Program-made: the position numbers and the translations under genes
Source: Cladocopium goreaui
Lineage: Eukaryota > Sar > Dinophyceae > Suessiales > Symbiodiniaceae
Direction: 5' to 3'
Assembly (NCBI GenBank): GCA_947184155.2
Contig: CAMXCT020000804.1
Coordinates: 72,501-136,500 of the forward strand
DNA: 64,000 nt
Notes under the pieces: model-generated
Database searches by the model: none
Told to the model about the DNA's origin: nothing
What the model saw: the letters and a program-made list of their open reading frames with translations, nothing else
Shown: one piece after another, positions 10,435 to 20,625 of the stretch
How positions within the stretch are numbered: position 1 is the stretch's first letter
Layout of the letters: each line of letters begins with the position of its first letter

Positions 10435-11198
10435 GACACGGGGTGCGGGAGAGAGTCATCGGCGAGGAGACGTTGACTCGACATGAAGGTGCTCTTCGGC
10501 GACATGGCCTCCACATTGAAGAACTTCAAACAAAGCCTCACAAGTTCAGGTACGGCAATGGAGCGGCCGATGTCTCCCACAGGAGAGTCCAGTTGCCGAT
10601 CTACATCTGTGGAAGGGAGATGAAGATGCGTCTCCATGTGGTGCCTGGAAATGTCCCCCTCTTAGTCAGCAAGAGGTTTTTGAAGAGCGTTGGTGCTCGG
10701 GTGGCCATGGACAGCAACGAGATCTACATGAGTGCCGTTGGCATCACTGCCAAAATGATCGAGAAGCCAGATGGGTCATGCCAGATTGATCTTTTGGATC
10801 TGCAGCCGACCCCAGCAGTGAGGACACCGGAAGTGGATGTGCTCATGGTGAAGGCCGAAAATGTGCCTCGCCTGGCCTCCAAGGTGTTGGTGGCAGAGGA
10901 GGAGGAGATAGATGATGAAGAAGATCAGGGTGAACCAGAGTTGCTGCAGATGGGAAACCATTGTGTCTTCCGAGGTGATGAGCGGAAGAAGCTGCTGAAA
11001 CAGATCCACGAGGTGATGGTGCTCAAAGATGACGAGCGATTGACGATCATGGAGATCTTCAGCCCAGGGCGTTTTGCTGAGCTGGCCTCGGGCTTTGGCT
11101 TCGAGTCCATGGGCTCGTTTGACTTGTCGACTGGAGGAAGCCAGTTCACCGCCGGCGGGCAGAACAGATCTTGGAGTTCTCCCCGCCAGACGTGCTGA
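10435..11198 (+). CDS. pol: Aspartic protease and spacer (frameshifted)
   Basis: The catalytic DTGC is at 10435-10446, in the Gag frame. Just after it the frame shifts, and the protease body (IYICGREMKMRLHVVPGNVP) is read in the frame open 10398-11198. The protease would cut the Gag-Pol polyprotein. The following spacer contains FGFESMGSFDLSTG. Two more, mutually compensating shifts lie near 11136 and 11215, between FDLSTG and the restart at LSRLQALHSLEP. Confidence 0.75.
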
Positions 11199-11237
11199 TC
11201 ATGACGCCCCGGTGGGCCTCTGAGCAGACTTCAGGCG

Positions 11238-12764
11238 TTGCATTCACTGGAGCCTCGCAAGGACCCAGAGGCCTATGTGAGGGAGAAGTGGATCGCAATT
11301 GAGATGGTGAAGTGGTGCCTGAAGCTGGCGAACAAGCAGTTCGCGCTGGGCAAACACTACTTCTTTGAGTCGGCAAATGGAAGCCAGGCTTGGAGCATCC
11401 CGGAGATGGAAGCTTTTGTGGCTCAGTGGAACCATCCAAGGGCGAATGTGTCAGCATGCGCAGTGGGGCTCCTGGACAAGGTCAACAAGATGCCCTTTGG
11501 CAAGAAGTGGCGGATCATGACGTCCTCGCTGGCAGTGGCGACGATGCTGGAGCCGCTGATCTGCTCAGGAGATCATCAACACCAAGTGGTGGAAGGCTCT
11601 TCGGGAGGACAACTGCGATCAATTCAAAGTCAGGTTTATCCCAAGAAGTTGATCCGCAAGATTCTAGGTGGTTTTGCAATGACTGAGCAGGTGGATAGTG
11701 TTTGTTATCCGATAAGTCAAGCAACAATCCAATCTCCAATGAAAGCAGAGGGTCGTAGAAGGGTTGAGTTGGCCATCAAGAAACTCCATGTCAATTTGGG
11801 GCATGCATCAGTGGCAGACATGCTGCGTATCCTTCAGCATCATCGAGCGCGGCCGGAGGTGCTTGAGCTGGTGAGAGCCTTCTCATGCGATGTGCGCAAG
11901 TCACATTGTGCACCGAAAGCGGTGAAGGATAGCGCACCGCCAAGAGATTTGGCGCCGCTGAGGTACATAGGCTTGGATGTCAAGTGGCTCCCAACCTGGA
12001 AGAAAGATTACAAGATCAGGGCTTTGAACATTGTTTGTAGGGCTTCTGGTTTGCAGCAGATGTATCCTTTCCGGGAGGGCGAGCACGAATGCTCTGAGCT
12101 CATTGCACGTCTCTACAGGCATTGGACCAGGAGCTATGGCCGTCCCAAGTATGTCAAATTTGATGCAGGGAGATGTAACCTAGGTCAACATTTTCTTGAC
12201 TGTTTGGAGAGGGACAGGTCAGTACCTCTTGATGTGCCGGGTGAAGCTCATGAGCAGATGGGAGACGTTGAAGCACAGGGCCAACATGTCGAACAGACCC
12301 TCATCAAAGTGATTGCAGAGACAAATCCACCAAATTATTTGGAATGGGTTGCATGTTTGGATTCTACAGTGGAGGCACGTAACATGCTCATGAGGCGACA
12401 TGGTTATAGTCCTTTTCAACTGGTTTTTGGACGAGACCCAGAAATTCCAGGAGATGATTTGTTTTCAGGGGACCCAAATGTTATAGCCAACTCGGCGATC
12501 TTGGAGGATGCCATAGCTGAATTTGCACATCGCGCGCGAAGCACGGCGAAGCAGGCTGTGTTGCAAAGCCTGGATCACCGAGCAGCCAGAATTGCTTTGA
12601 ACAGCAGACCCCGTCCTCTTAGAGTTTTTCAACCTGGGGATGAAGTGGCAATTTGGAGAAGGGGCCGGGGAATTAAGAAGTCCACAGCAAGATGGAGGGG
12701 ACCAGGAATAGTAGCAGGGGCTGCAGGTGGCAACTACTGGGTGTCAATGCCAGGGTCTTTGTGA
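11238..12764 (+). CDS. pol: Integrase
   Basis: The N-terminal zinc region is LHVNLGHASVADMLRILQHH…FSCDVRKSHC, and the position usually held by a second Cys four residues on is Arg (CDVR). The catalytic core has Asp in YIGLDVKW, Asp in VKFDAGRC and Glu in GDVEAQGQ. Exactly 35 residues separate the last two, the D-35-E pattern of integrases. The C-terminal part (PGDEVAIWRRGRG…TARWRGPGIV) fits the usual DNA-binding domain. The frame ends early at 12764 through a frameshift near 12755, and the continuation is in another frame. Confidence 0.85.
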   Translation: MHSLEPRKDPEAYVREKWIAIEMVKWCLKLANKQFALGKHYFFESANGSQAWSIPEMEAFVAQWNHPRANVSACAVGLLDKVNKMPFGKKWRIMTSSLAVATMLEPLICSGDHQHQVVEGSSGGQLRSIQSQVYPKKLIRKILGGFAMTEQVDSVCYPISQATIQSPMKAEGRRRVELAIKKLHVNLGHASVADMLRILQHHRARPEVLELVRAFSCDVRKSHCAPKAVKDSAPPRDLAPLRYIGLDVKWLPTWKKDYKIRALNIVCRASGLQQMYPFREGEHECSELIARLYRHWTRSYGRPKYVKFDAGRCNLGQHFLDCLERDRSVPLDVPGEAHEQMGDVEAQGQHVEQTLIKVIAETNPPNYLEWVACLDSTVEARNMLMRRHGYSPFQLVFGRDPEIPGDDLFSGDPNVIANSAILEDAIAEFAHRARSTAKQAVLQSLDHRAARIALNSRPRPLRVFQPGDEVAIWRRGRGIKKSTARWRGPGIVAGAAGGNYWVSMPGSL

Positions 12765-13606
12765 AATGCTCTCCCGAGCAGCTGCGTCTTAGGACCTCAG
12801 AAGAACGAGAGGCCGACAGGTTTCTGGTTCGTGATCTGCGAGCTGCAGCGGCATCTCTGTATCCGGAAGTTGGGTTTTCACCACATACCCAGAAGAATTT
12901 CACTGACCTTACAGGAGAAGAACGGCCCCCAGGGGATTTGTTGTCACCGGGGATGGAGCAGATGCCAGACTGCAGAGTCTCACAACCGGCGAGTGCGGCA
13001 CCGGCAGTTGCAGATCCGGCGGCGGCGGCGAGTGCTCAGATGTCGCAGGCAAGTGGGAATTCCAGCCAGTCTAACCGATCTCTGGGTGAAGCTGTTAGTC
13101 AAATGTCTCCACAAGAAAGGCAACAGTGGCTTACATCAGCAGAGAGAGCGGATAGACTGGACGGGATGCCGGCGCGTTCTCATCCGAGTGGCTCTCAACA
13201 GGGCGACCTGAAGCGACCAAGGTTGGAGGGTGTAGGAAATACAACACAAGTTTTTGGGCAACCTCAACAGCTTTTGGGTCAATCATTTCCCCCTTCAATG
13301 CCGGCTCCACCACGTCCTGAACATGTACCAATTACTGTGGATAGCAGTGGTTCTGATCATTCGGGTGGAATAGGTAGTTCCTCAGCAGCATCCAATCCAG
13401 AAACAAGTTCAACACCGGAATCTGGTTTCATTTCCTCTCATTTGGTCTCTTCAGTGGGTATTGCCGATTCAGCAGATGCAGCAGTTTGTTTATCCACGAG
13501 TGAGCGCGTGGACAGCGATGCAGAAGATTTTGTTTTGCATTGCGGCGAAGATGCTGTCTTGCTTGCTGGAGCTAGGGGTGAACTCAATTTGAGAGAGCAG
13601 CGATGA
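12765..13606 (+). CDS. pol: Integrase-RT linker, ends at an in-frame TGA
   Basis: The frame from 12692 takes over after the integrase (FVKCSPEQLRLRTSEEREAD…). It then becomes Ser/Pro/Ala-rich and disordered, typical of copia linkers. TGA at 13604-13606 interrupts it, and the frame stays open directly beyond into the RT. The codon pair is CGA TGA, so a CpG-type C-to-T change of an Arg codon could explain the stop (inference). Confidence 0.7.
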
Positions 13607-14518
13607 AGAGAGGAGCAGGGTCGAAACATGTTGATTGCTGGTATTCAAAAAGAATTGAACAATGTTATCAACACCAAGAAAGCACTTAGGCCTTTGTCTT
13701 TAGAAGAATCAAGGGTTGTGCGACAGCAAGCTGGAGATGGGATAGTTCCATCAAAGCTGGTTCTCACCCTCAAGTGCGAAGATACTGGGGAAGAGATTGT
13801 CAAAGCAAGGTGGACGGCTAGGGGTGATCGTGATCCAGATTTGTTTGCATTGGTGCGTGAGGGCAAGACTCAGGCACCTACAATATCCTCCAATGGGAGA
13901 TTCACGGTGTTGCAGACAATCTCGAGCCACCACTTTCCGATGGAACTCGGAGATGTCACTGGAGCGTTTCTAGAGGCTGATCGACTGGAAAGGAAGTCGG
14001 GTAAGTTGTACATGTCATCACCTACCACTCATCCTCTTCCAGGCTATCATCAAGAACAATTATTCGAGGTCATCAAGCCAATATATGGGTTCAATGATTC
14101 ACCCCAACACTGGTTCACCAAGTTTTCTTCAACAGCAAAGTCTCTTACATGGGAGCAGTCGAAGATGGACCATTGTGTATTCTACTTACGGGATGGGAAT
14201 AGACAGTTGGTTGGTGTCATGGGTGTTCATGTTGACGATGTGGTGCTTGGTGGTCGTGGTCAGCTTTATGAGTCATCAGTAGAGCAGCCCCGATCAATTT
14301 TTCCATTCAGGAAATGGAAGCGGCTTGCAGGACAGTTTTGCGGGTCATTTTTGAAGCAGGATCCAGAGACGTAGGCCATCGAGGTCAGCCAGGAGGAATT
14401 TGTTGAAAAGATCCCCAAACCAAAGTTAAGAACCAAAGTAGAGCCGACTATGAAAACAACACCAGAAGAGGTTTCATCACTGCGGTCGTGTTTGGGTGGG
14501 GCACTCTGGCTCTCGAAG
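13607..14518 (+). CDS. pol: Reverse transcriptase with HVDD box
   Basis: RT motifs occur in copia order: VKARWTARGDRDPD, LGDVTGAFLEADRL, IKPIYGFNDSPQHW, and catalytic VHVDDVV (Asp-Asp at 14234-14239). Most copia enzymes have YVDD, so His replaces Tyr here. An in-frame TAG is at 14372-14374 (after QDPET) and another at 14519-14521 in the conserved segment before TRPDL, both where Gln would fit. The enzyme would make cDNA from element RNA, but the stops make this copy unlikely to be active. Confidence 0.85.
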
Positions 14519-14521
14519 TAG

Positions 14522-15260
14522 ACACGTCCAGACCTGTCCGTACAGGTGTCACAAGGGCAACAGCTGATGCCGAGCCAGACCATAGCAGAAGCGCGAACCA
14601 TTTCGAACATTGTCCGCCGTGCCCGGCAGTACAAAGAGCTGAAGTGGCGCATCCTGCCTATCAAGCCAGAAGATTTGCGGTTATGTGTTCATACAGATGC
14701 TGCGTTTGGGAATGCTAAGGGCAAAGGTACTCAGGCTGGTTATATAGTGGGCGTAACAGATGACAATTTACAACAGGGAAACAAAGCTACCGGTTGAAGA
14801 GGGTGGTTGGTTCAACGTTTGCTGGTGAAACACAGGTTTTGGCAGATGCGCTGGGCCATACTGAGTGGATTGGGTGCCACTTGGCAGAAGCATTTTTCAG
14901 TGATTTTTCACTTCAAAACAGGGGAGAATTTCTGCGAAGATTCAAGGTTCAGGCAATTGTCGACTGTAAAAGCATCTATGATCACCTCCAACAGTTTGCT
15001 TCACCAGGGAGTGTTTCTGATAAGAGAGTGGCAATAGATTTGATAATTGTGAAAGAAGCTTTGCAGAGGATTCAAGGGGTTATTCGTTGGTGTCCTACAT
15101 GGTTACAACTAGCCGATGCACTGACAAAGGAAAACCCAGAAGCAATGGATGTGCTTAGGGGAGCGATAGTGTCTCAGTCATATCATCTACATGCTGAGAG
15201 TTCAGTGATGGAAGCAGCTGCCGAACAACGACAGCAACGGCTTGCCAAACGTCAAGCTGG
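14522..15260 (+). CDS. pol: RNase H domain (frameshifted)
   Basis: Copia-type RNase H pieces are seen: LRLCVHTDAAFGNAKGKGTQ in the RT frame, then after a frameshift near 14785 RLKRVVGSTFAGETQVLADA, AIVDCKSIYDHL and LADALTKENPEAM. The conserved acidic residues are present. It would degrade RNA in the RNA-DNA hybrid. The frame change splits the domain. Confidence 0.8.
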
Positions 15261-16080
15261 TGCCTCACAGAATTGTGCTCAAGACAGCAGCCAGGTGTTT
15301 TTCCTATCCAGCGAGCCATCCAACATGGTGAAGGTGAATGTGAAAGCGGTCACTGATCCTCAAGTGCGGTGTCTCTTCGAAGTGATGGTGACAGACTACG
15401 TGGATGACGAGGAGACGTACGAAAAGAACCTCGTACAGACCAAGGCCATGTGCAAGGCGAAGCTCCCTGCACGAGTGGTCAATGCCAAGAGATTCCGCGG
15501 GGAAGAGGCAATGGTGACTTGCACCTACCACAAGTCGACGGGCATGATCACTTTGATTTGCCCAGCGGTGATGATGGACGCATCCGAGAAGATGATCAAG
15601 TCCGTCTTTGAGATCTACTCCAAGATGATTCGCGAAGGAGTTCGCGACCCACTGCCAGAGGGTGCCCATCATTGGGGCAAGGCGTTGGACTACATGCAGG
15701 AGAAGGGCTGCGAGTCAGCGTGTTGGGAGTGCGTGGACTTGGAGAAAGATGAGACGGGCAAGGGCATGAGCATGGAAGAGCGCCAGCTTTTCATTCCGAA
15801 GGAGGAGGAGTACCAGGCGGCCATTGCCGACTTGTGCAATGAGGTAGGCCGCAAGTTGCACAACTTCCCGTTGTGGAAGAAGAAGTTGCTCCACGTGCTC
15901 TTGCAGGATTTCGGAGCGAACCCAGACCAAGTGATTGCCTTGTCAGGCCTGACGGAGCATTTTCACCTGGAGGAGGGCGAAGAGTGGCAGACGATGGCGG
16001 ATGAAGATCGCCCTGAGCCGGCCGGTTTGAAGGCGAAGGCCAAAGCAAAGGCTTTCAGTGGATATCGCCGAGACTTGTAG
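15261..16080 (+). CDS. C-terminal extension after RNase H
   Basis: The frame continues about 270 codons beyond the usual end of copia Pol. It has a charged linker, then a compact-looking region with several Cys residues (DPQVRCLFEVMVTDYVDDEE, PARVVNAKRFRGEEAMVT, ALDYMQEKGCESACWECVDL), then helical acidic and Lys/Ala-rich ends (LKAKAKAKAFSGYRRDL). It ends at TAG 16078-16080, 50 bp before the 3' LTR. I do not recognise the domain. This stretch is uninterrupted, unlike the upstream polyprotein. It could be a captured host domain or an element-specific late protein (inference). Confidence 0.7.
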
Positions 16081-16129
16081 GAAGCTGAACGCAGCTGATG
16101 GAATCAAGGCAACAAAGAATTTTTAGGTG

Positions 16130-16337
16130 TGCAGTTGTGTGCAGTGTTGCCTTGTTCCATGTCATATAGGGTGATCACATGTTCACCTGTGGCTTCTGGT
16201 ACAAGCCCCAGCGTAAAGGTGAGCAGGTCGCATGGGATTGCGACTTAGGAAGCCATGACGCTGTGCTGAGTCCAAAAGGCGCTGGCAAACGGTGAGTCTT
16301 GGTGGTGCAGGGGCACACCAACCGTGTGCAGTTTGAA
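16130..16337 (+). repeat. 3' LTR of copia element 1
   Basis: It is identical by eye to 8757-8964. The sequence upstream is only weakly purine-rich (GGAATCAAGGCAACAAAGAA), so no clear polypurine tract can be named. Confidence 0.95.
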
Positions 16338-16565
16338 ATCGCAATCAGCCATCAGCCACACATGCCCATCAACTGCAATCGAATGTGTCAAAAAAACAAA
16401 AACTGTGTGATATCATCGAACAAAGTTGGGAGGATGTACAATTATACGATCCTGGATGATTGGTTTGTCACAGCCACCATAAACACAACACCATGGATCT
16501 ATTTGCAGACTGTTGGGGTGCCGTCAGACTGGGTGGGAATAAACCTAAGCAAAGTTCACCTCTGA
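16338..16565 (+). CDS. 3' part of the split membrane-protein gene
   Basis: This continues the 8371 frame after the retrotransposon and its target duplication. It encodes ISHQPHMPINCNRMCQKNKN, then MYNYTILDDWFVTATINTTP, ending at TGA 16563-16565 or splicing before it (donor-like GTGGGA near 16533). It has three Cys residues and two Asn-glycosylation motifs (NYT, NTT), consistent with a luminal or extracellular part. The exact frame match to 8371-8756 is strong evidence that this was one exon before insertion. Confidence 0.6.
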   Translation: MAISHQPHMPINCNRMCQKNKNCVISSNKVGRMYNYTILDDWFVTATINTTPWIYLQTVGVPSDWVGINLSKVHL

Positions 16566-16649
16566 TGAGTGAACTAGATCTGGTATCCCCTGATTAAAGC
16601 TAACATGTTGCACTCCCTCCCCGCCCAAACAAAATGAACAATGAAAACC

Positions 16650-16847
16650 ACCTGGTTAAACTGCACGCAGGGCTTGCAAGATAATGCAGCCGTTGGTGCC
16701 AGAGTAGCCCCAGCCAACTGCTACCTAAGTAATTATACCAGTATACCATCAGCATATGAGCCTTCAACAAGTGGGCAGCCAGAAGCCGGCACGGCCCAAC
16801 AGAACACATGCAGTTCATTGCACAGAGACTCCGCTAGCTTGCCATAG
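16650..16847 (+). CDS. Probable downstream exon of the same gene
   Basis: Protein-like frame NCTQGLQDNAAVGARVAPAN… carries further NCT and NYT glycosylation motifs. It ends at TAG 16845-16847 and lies 85 bp after the previous segment on the same strand. An acceptor-like ACGCAG lies inside it at about 16667-16672. Shared glycosylation motifs suggest it continues the split gene (inference). Confidence 0.45.
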   Translation, partial: TWLNCTQGLQDNAAVGARVAPANCYLSNYTSIPSAYEPSTSGQPEAGTAQQNTCSSLHRDSASLP

Positions 16848-17069
16848 TGACGATGTCTAGGATGGCAGGAGTAGGAGGAGGAGAGGAGGAGCTGTCACAA
16901 AATCCAGAGGCCCTCACTTGGCAGGGAGCTGCAAACCCCGTAATGAGCCTGCGTTTAGCGTCCTGGATTGGCATTTCATGGGCTACATGTGTGTGTGTGT
17001 GAAACCCGCTGGGTATCATGCGGGAAAGAATCATTTTAGAATAATTTTACAAATCATTTTAGCCGTCAG

Positions 17070-17315
17070 CGGGGGGGTGCAGAGCACAGTGGAGACAGCA
17101 CCCAACAAAGCTATCCACTTGTGGTGGAAGCAGAATCTGATCAACTCTACGTACCTGCTATTTTAAATGCTGATTTTCAATTTCCTGATGGCGACCGGCC
17201 AAGCCTAGAACTTGAACACATTCCACAGTTGATTAGGTCTGAAAACAATATGTACTTGTCTTGGCAGGAGTTCGACCTAGGAAACCTCAAGGCGTCAATT
17301 TCGTCACCATCATAA
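17070..17315 (+). CDS. Terminal exon, unknown acidic protein
   Basis: A good acceptor (TTTTAGCCGTCAG) is followed by 81 codons ending at TAA 17313-17315. The sequence is clearly protein-like (YPLVVEAESDQLYVPAILNA, then FQFPDGDRPSLELEHIPQLI). It may end the gene split by element 1, since strand and spacing fit, or belong to another gene. No family is recognised. Confidence 0.6.
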   Translation, partial: RGGAEHSGDSTQQSYPLVVEAESDQLYVPAILNADFQFPDGDRPSLELEHIPQLIRSENNMYLSWQEFDLGNLKASISSPS

Positions 17316-18360
17316 AGTTCCAGTTCAGAAGAAATTACTCACTCTATCAACAGTGTGTTTGGTTCAGAGCTTAATGCTGTGCCGTACAATTGAAATCAAG
17401 TAATTACATGTAATTCCCTTTTTGAAGGGGCTCGCGGTGGGGCGGGGAGCAAAGTAGTGTTCAAAGCTCCGAAACTCTGCAGGCTTTTGGTTCCCACGCT
17501 GGGCCTCGCCCCAAGACCCACTGTCGCAATCACGTGTGTCACCCCAAATGCATTCACTTTATTAGAACAGTGGCCAAGTACCACTCAGTAGATCAGAATA
17601 ATTATATGCCACGATGCATATTCACTGTACTGGCATTGATTTGCCTTGAAATTTCTACCATTTCAAACAGGGAGGCCCTGAGGCAACCACAAAACATATA
17701 TTCCACATGAAATGTAGATAGCAAAGTGTCTTGCGCACAGGTACTTGTAGCAAAAGTCAGTCTTTTGAGCTCCTGGTTAAATCTCCACCTGCTTTTTGTA
17801 GAAGCATGTTTAGAGTGAGGGACTCCCCAAGGTCGAGCACGCTATTTTGAGAAACAAGGGGGATGGAGATAAAAGTTATCCTTTTCGTAGTGGTGGCATG
17901 TGGGTCCGCATTGCATTTTGTAGAGGGTCAACTAGCCTTAGTGCCACTGCAGTGCCTTTTGCAGATCACCTACGCTGTGAATTTTGTATCGTGGCTAAGT
18001 TTTGTTTGGACAACCTAGGCCCCTAAATTTTATTTAACGGTGATGTACAATGTTCAATCAACAACGATGTCACAATTTACATCACATGTTTGATGTTTAT
18101 GCCAGTACAGTGGCCGGAAAAATGTCAGCATGTATGCCAACAAAGATGTGACCACAAATGTCAATACATGTCTTTCAGTTAATTTGTCAGTCACCATGTC
18201 GGTATGCATTGCGGCAACCTCTTCAATAAACATGTACGCTGCAACCCTGACGTTGCTCCGCGCCGGATTTGCGGAAGGGTTGCGTATTTTTTAAAATGCC
18301 ATGTCGGTGGACTTTTAATATGTAGATTTAGATGTATACTGTTTGATGCATGATATGATA
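17316..18360. other. Non-coding, probable 3' UTR/intergenic
   Basis: No supported coding frame is seen. The last 300 bp repeat ATGTCA-like words without a clear period. Confidence 0.4.
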
Positions 18361-18363
18361 TCT

Positions 18364-18395
<32 letters not shown>

Positions 18396-18492
18396 ATGGT
18401 GATGATGATGATGATGATGGTGACGATGATGAGGATGATGACGACGATGATGATGAGGAGGAGGATGATGATGATGATGACGATGATGATTG
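18364..18492. repeat. (GAT)n microsatellite
   Basis: This is GATGATGATG with GAC and GAG variants. His-rich and Ser-rich minus frames over it are artefacts. Confidence 0.9.
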
Positions 18493-19089
18493 TAAGGGTG
18501 GAGCAACGTCCAGGTCGGACGGAACATGTATTATGTATGTAACAATGTATGTGTGTGGGACGCCATGTATGCTAGTTTTGAATTTTGAATAAATACATTG
18601 ATCAAAGTTGCTTTTGGGTATGGGATGCCTTGGAGTAATTAGTTCATTGTGATATGCAATTATCATCATTTATCTATAATGTTCATGGCCCAAGTTGTGA
18701 GCACTCCCCTGTTGACAATCGTGGACATCTAGTCTCCCAAGTCAGAGAACAATGAAGCCAGAAAACAATGAACCATTATTCTGACTTGCCGGAAATTGGA
18801 GGGATTCAAGCCATTGACAGAGATTCTTCGCAGTGGTTTTACCCGGTTTTTTGATAGTCATATTCCCGTTTTTTCTTATATCCCCATGTGTTATTGGTCA
18901 ATCATGGTAAACCCCAATGCTTCGTTGAATTCATGATAGAAACAGACCTAATTTAGTGACCTTTGATTGCCACCTTCTCCCCCCCAAAAAAATCGAACAT
19001 ATCGATATTTTGGATGAATGAAATAGGATCTGTTTTTTGTTCCACTGGGAGTGACGCATGTTCAAAGCCTTCAATCTAATCCTCGCAGG

Positions 19090-19195
19090 TGCACAGAGAT
19101 CGAGGACGCCAATGATGACGAGTTGTGGGAGACTCCAGCGGAAGCGTCCAGGGAGCCCCAGTGGAAGAACAACGTCGTGGCCGTCGAACTCTGAG
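19090..19195 (+). CDS. Terminal exon, unknown protein
   Basis: After the acceptor CCTCGCAG, 34 codons (CTEIEDANDDELWETPAEAS, then REPQWKNNVVAVEL) end at TGA 19193-19195. It is GC-rich in an AT-rich setting with clean borders. Upstream exons were not identified within the window. Acidic and Trp-containing, it has no recognised domain. Confidence 0.55.
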
Positions 19196-19399
19196 GCCGG
19201 TGACTGCTAGGTATTTTCGGCGGAGAAGTGTTTAATGATAATAGTGAGATATATGACAACAAAGTCCGGTTTTTTTTTGCCATCGTTTTGGGAAAATTTA
19301 TTCTTATTCCTAATTTACTATTTTTTTCAATATATGTATAATACACCATCGGTAAATGTAATATTATTTTCGTGCATATACTGTATATAATTATCTATA

Positions 19400-20160
19400 T
19401 AATTATATATGTGTGTATATGTATGTATGTATGCATGTATGTAATGTTTTGTAATGTTATGTATGTATGTCATGTCATGTCATGTAATGTAATGTATGTA
19501 ACGTTATGTAATGTTATGTAATGTTTTGTGGTGTTATGTGATGGTATGTGATGGTATGTGATGTTATGTAATGTTATGTAATGTTATGTAATGTACTGTA
19601 ATGTAATGTAATGTAATGTATGGTATGTATGGTATGTATGGTATGTATGCTATGTATGTTATGTATGTTATGTATGTTATGTATGTTATGTATGTTATGT
19701 ATGTTGTGTACTGTTTTGTAGTGTTATGTACTGTTATGTACTGTAATGTTATGTAATGTTATGTAATGTCATGTCATGTCATGTAATATAATGTATGTAA
19801 TGTAATGTAATGTAATGTAATGTTGTGTAATGTAATGCAATGTTATGTAATGTTATGTAATGTGCTGTAATGTAATGTTATGTTATGTAAGGTATTGTTT
19901 GGTAATGTCATGTCATGTAATGTTATGTCATGTAATGTCATGTAATGTCATGTAATGTCATGTCATGTCATTTCATGCCATGTCATGTAATGTAATGTAA
20001 TGTATGCATGTATGTATGTATTGCAATGTAATGCAATGTAATTTAATGTAATGTAATGTAAAATGTCATGTCATGTCATGTCATGTCATACAATACAATA
20101 CAATACAATGCAATGCAATGCAATGCAATACAATACAATACAATACAATACATACATACA
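19400..20160. repeat. Pentanucleotide satellite (ATGTA/ATGTT/ATGTC/ATACA)
   Basis: About 750 bp of 5-bp units change in blocks: ATGTA, ATGTT, TATGT with ATGGT, then ATGTC, and finally CAATA/CAATG. Three overlapping + frames are open only because of the repeat. Confidence 0.9.
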
Positions 20161-20262
20161 GAGAGACAGACAGACAGACAGACACAACACACACACACAG
20201 AGACATACAGAGACAGACAGGCAGGCAGGCAGGCAGACAGACATGCATACATACATACCATT
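20160..20262. repeat. (CAGA)n/(GGCA)n microsatellite
   Basis: CAGA tetranucleotides grade into GGCA and CATA units. Confidence 0.85.
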
Positions 20263-20389
20263 ACATTCCTAGATAACCCCTCTTGGTGAGCCGCCGCTGC
20301 ATTGACTGAGAAACAAAAAACAACCGGCTTTTATGTTAAACAAACCACAGCACTCCTTCCTATCTTTCGTGTTTCCAGCATTCCTCTCA

Positions 20390-20625
20390 AGTGTCTAACA
20401 AATGGTTCCTGAAGTGGAAGCCTGAACTGTTTAAAAATGGGTTCCCGAAACTGCAGCCTAAAATGTCTAAGAAATTGGTTCCCGAAATGGGAGCTAAACT
20501 GCTTAAAAATTGATCCTCAAACTGATTTTATGGAAACCTAAAATGTGTAACAAATGGTTCCCGAAATGGAAGCCTAAAATGTCGAAAAGAATAGTTCCCG
20601 AAATGGAAGCTAAACATCGCGACCC
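20390..20625. repeat. Minisatellite with TTCCCGAAATGGAAGC core
   Basis: About five diverged units of 45-60 bp of the type AAAATGTCTAACAAATGGTT then CCCGAAATGGAAGCCT. They are non-coding. Confidence 0.7.

Larger units (their letters stand above)
8757..16337 (+). mobile_element. Ty1/copia LTR retrotransposon, element 1
   Basis: This is a complete-length element of 7.58 kb. The 208-bp LTRs (8757-8964, 16130-16337) appear identical by eye. The target duplication is ATCGC (8752-8756, 16338-16342). A primer-binding site follows the 5' LTR by one base. Domain order is Gag with zinc knuckle, aspartic protease, integrase, reverse transcriptase, RNase H, so copia not gypsy order. The reading frame is broken by several frameshifts and three in-frame stops, so it cannot encode a full polyprotein without recoding. 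It lies inside a host exon. Confidence 0.95.

Noticed and set aside
13604-14521. Reassigned stop codons (UAA/UAG as Gln)
   Set aside because: Ordinary TAA, TAG and TGA end many exon-like frames in this window, and the element also has frameshifts. Decay explains the stops better.
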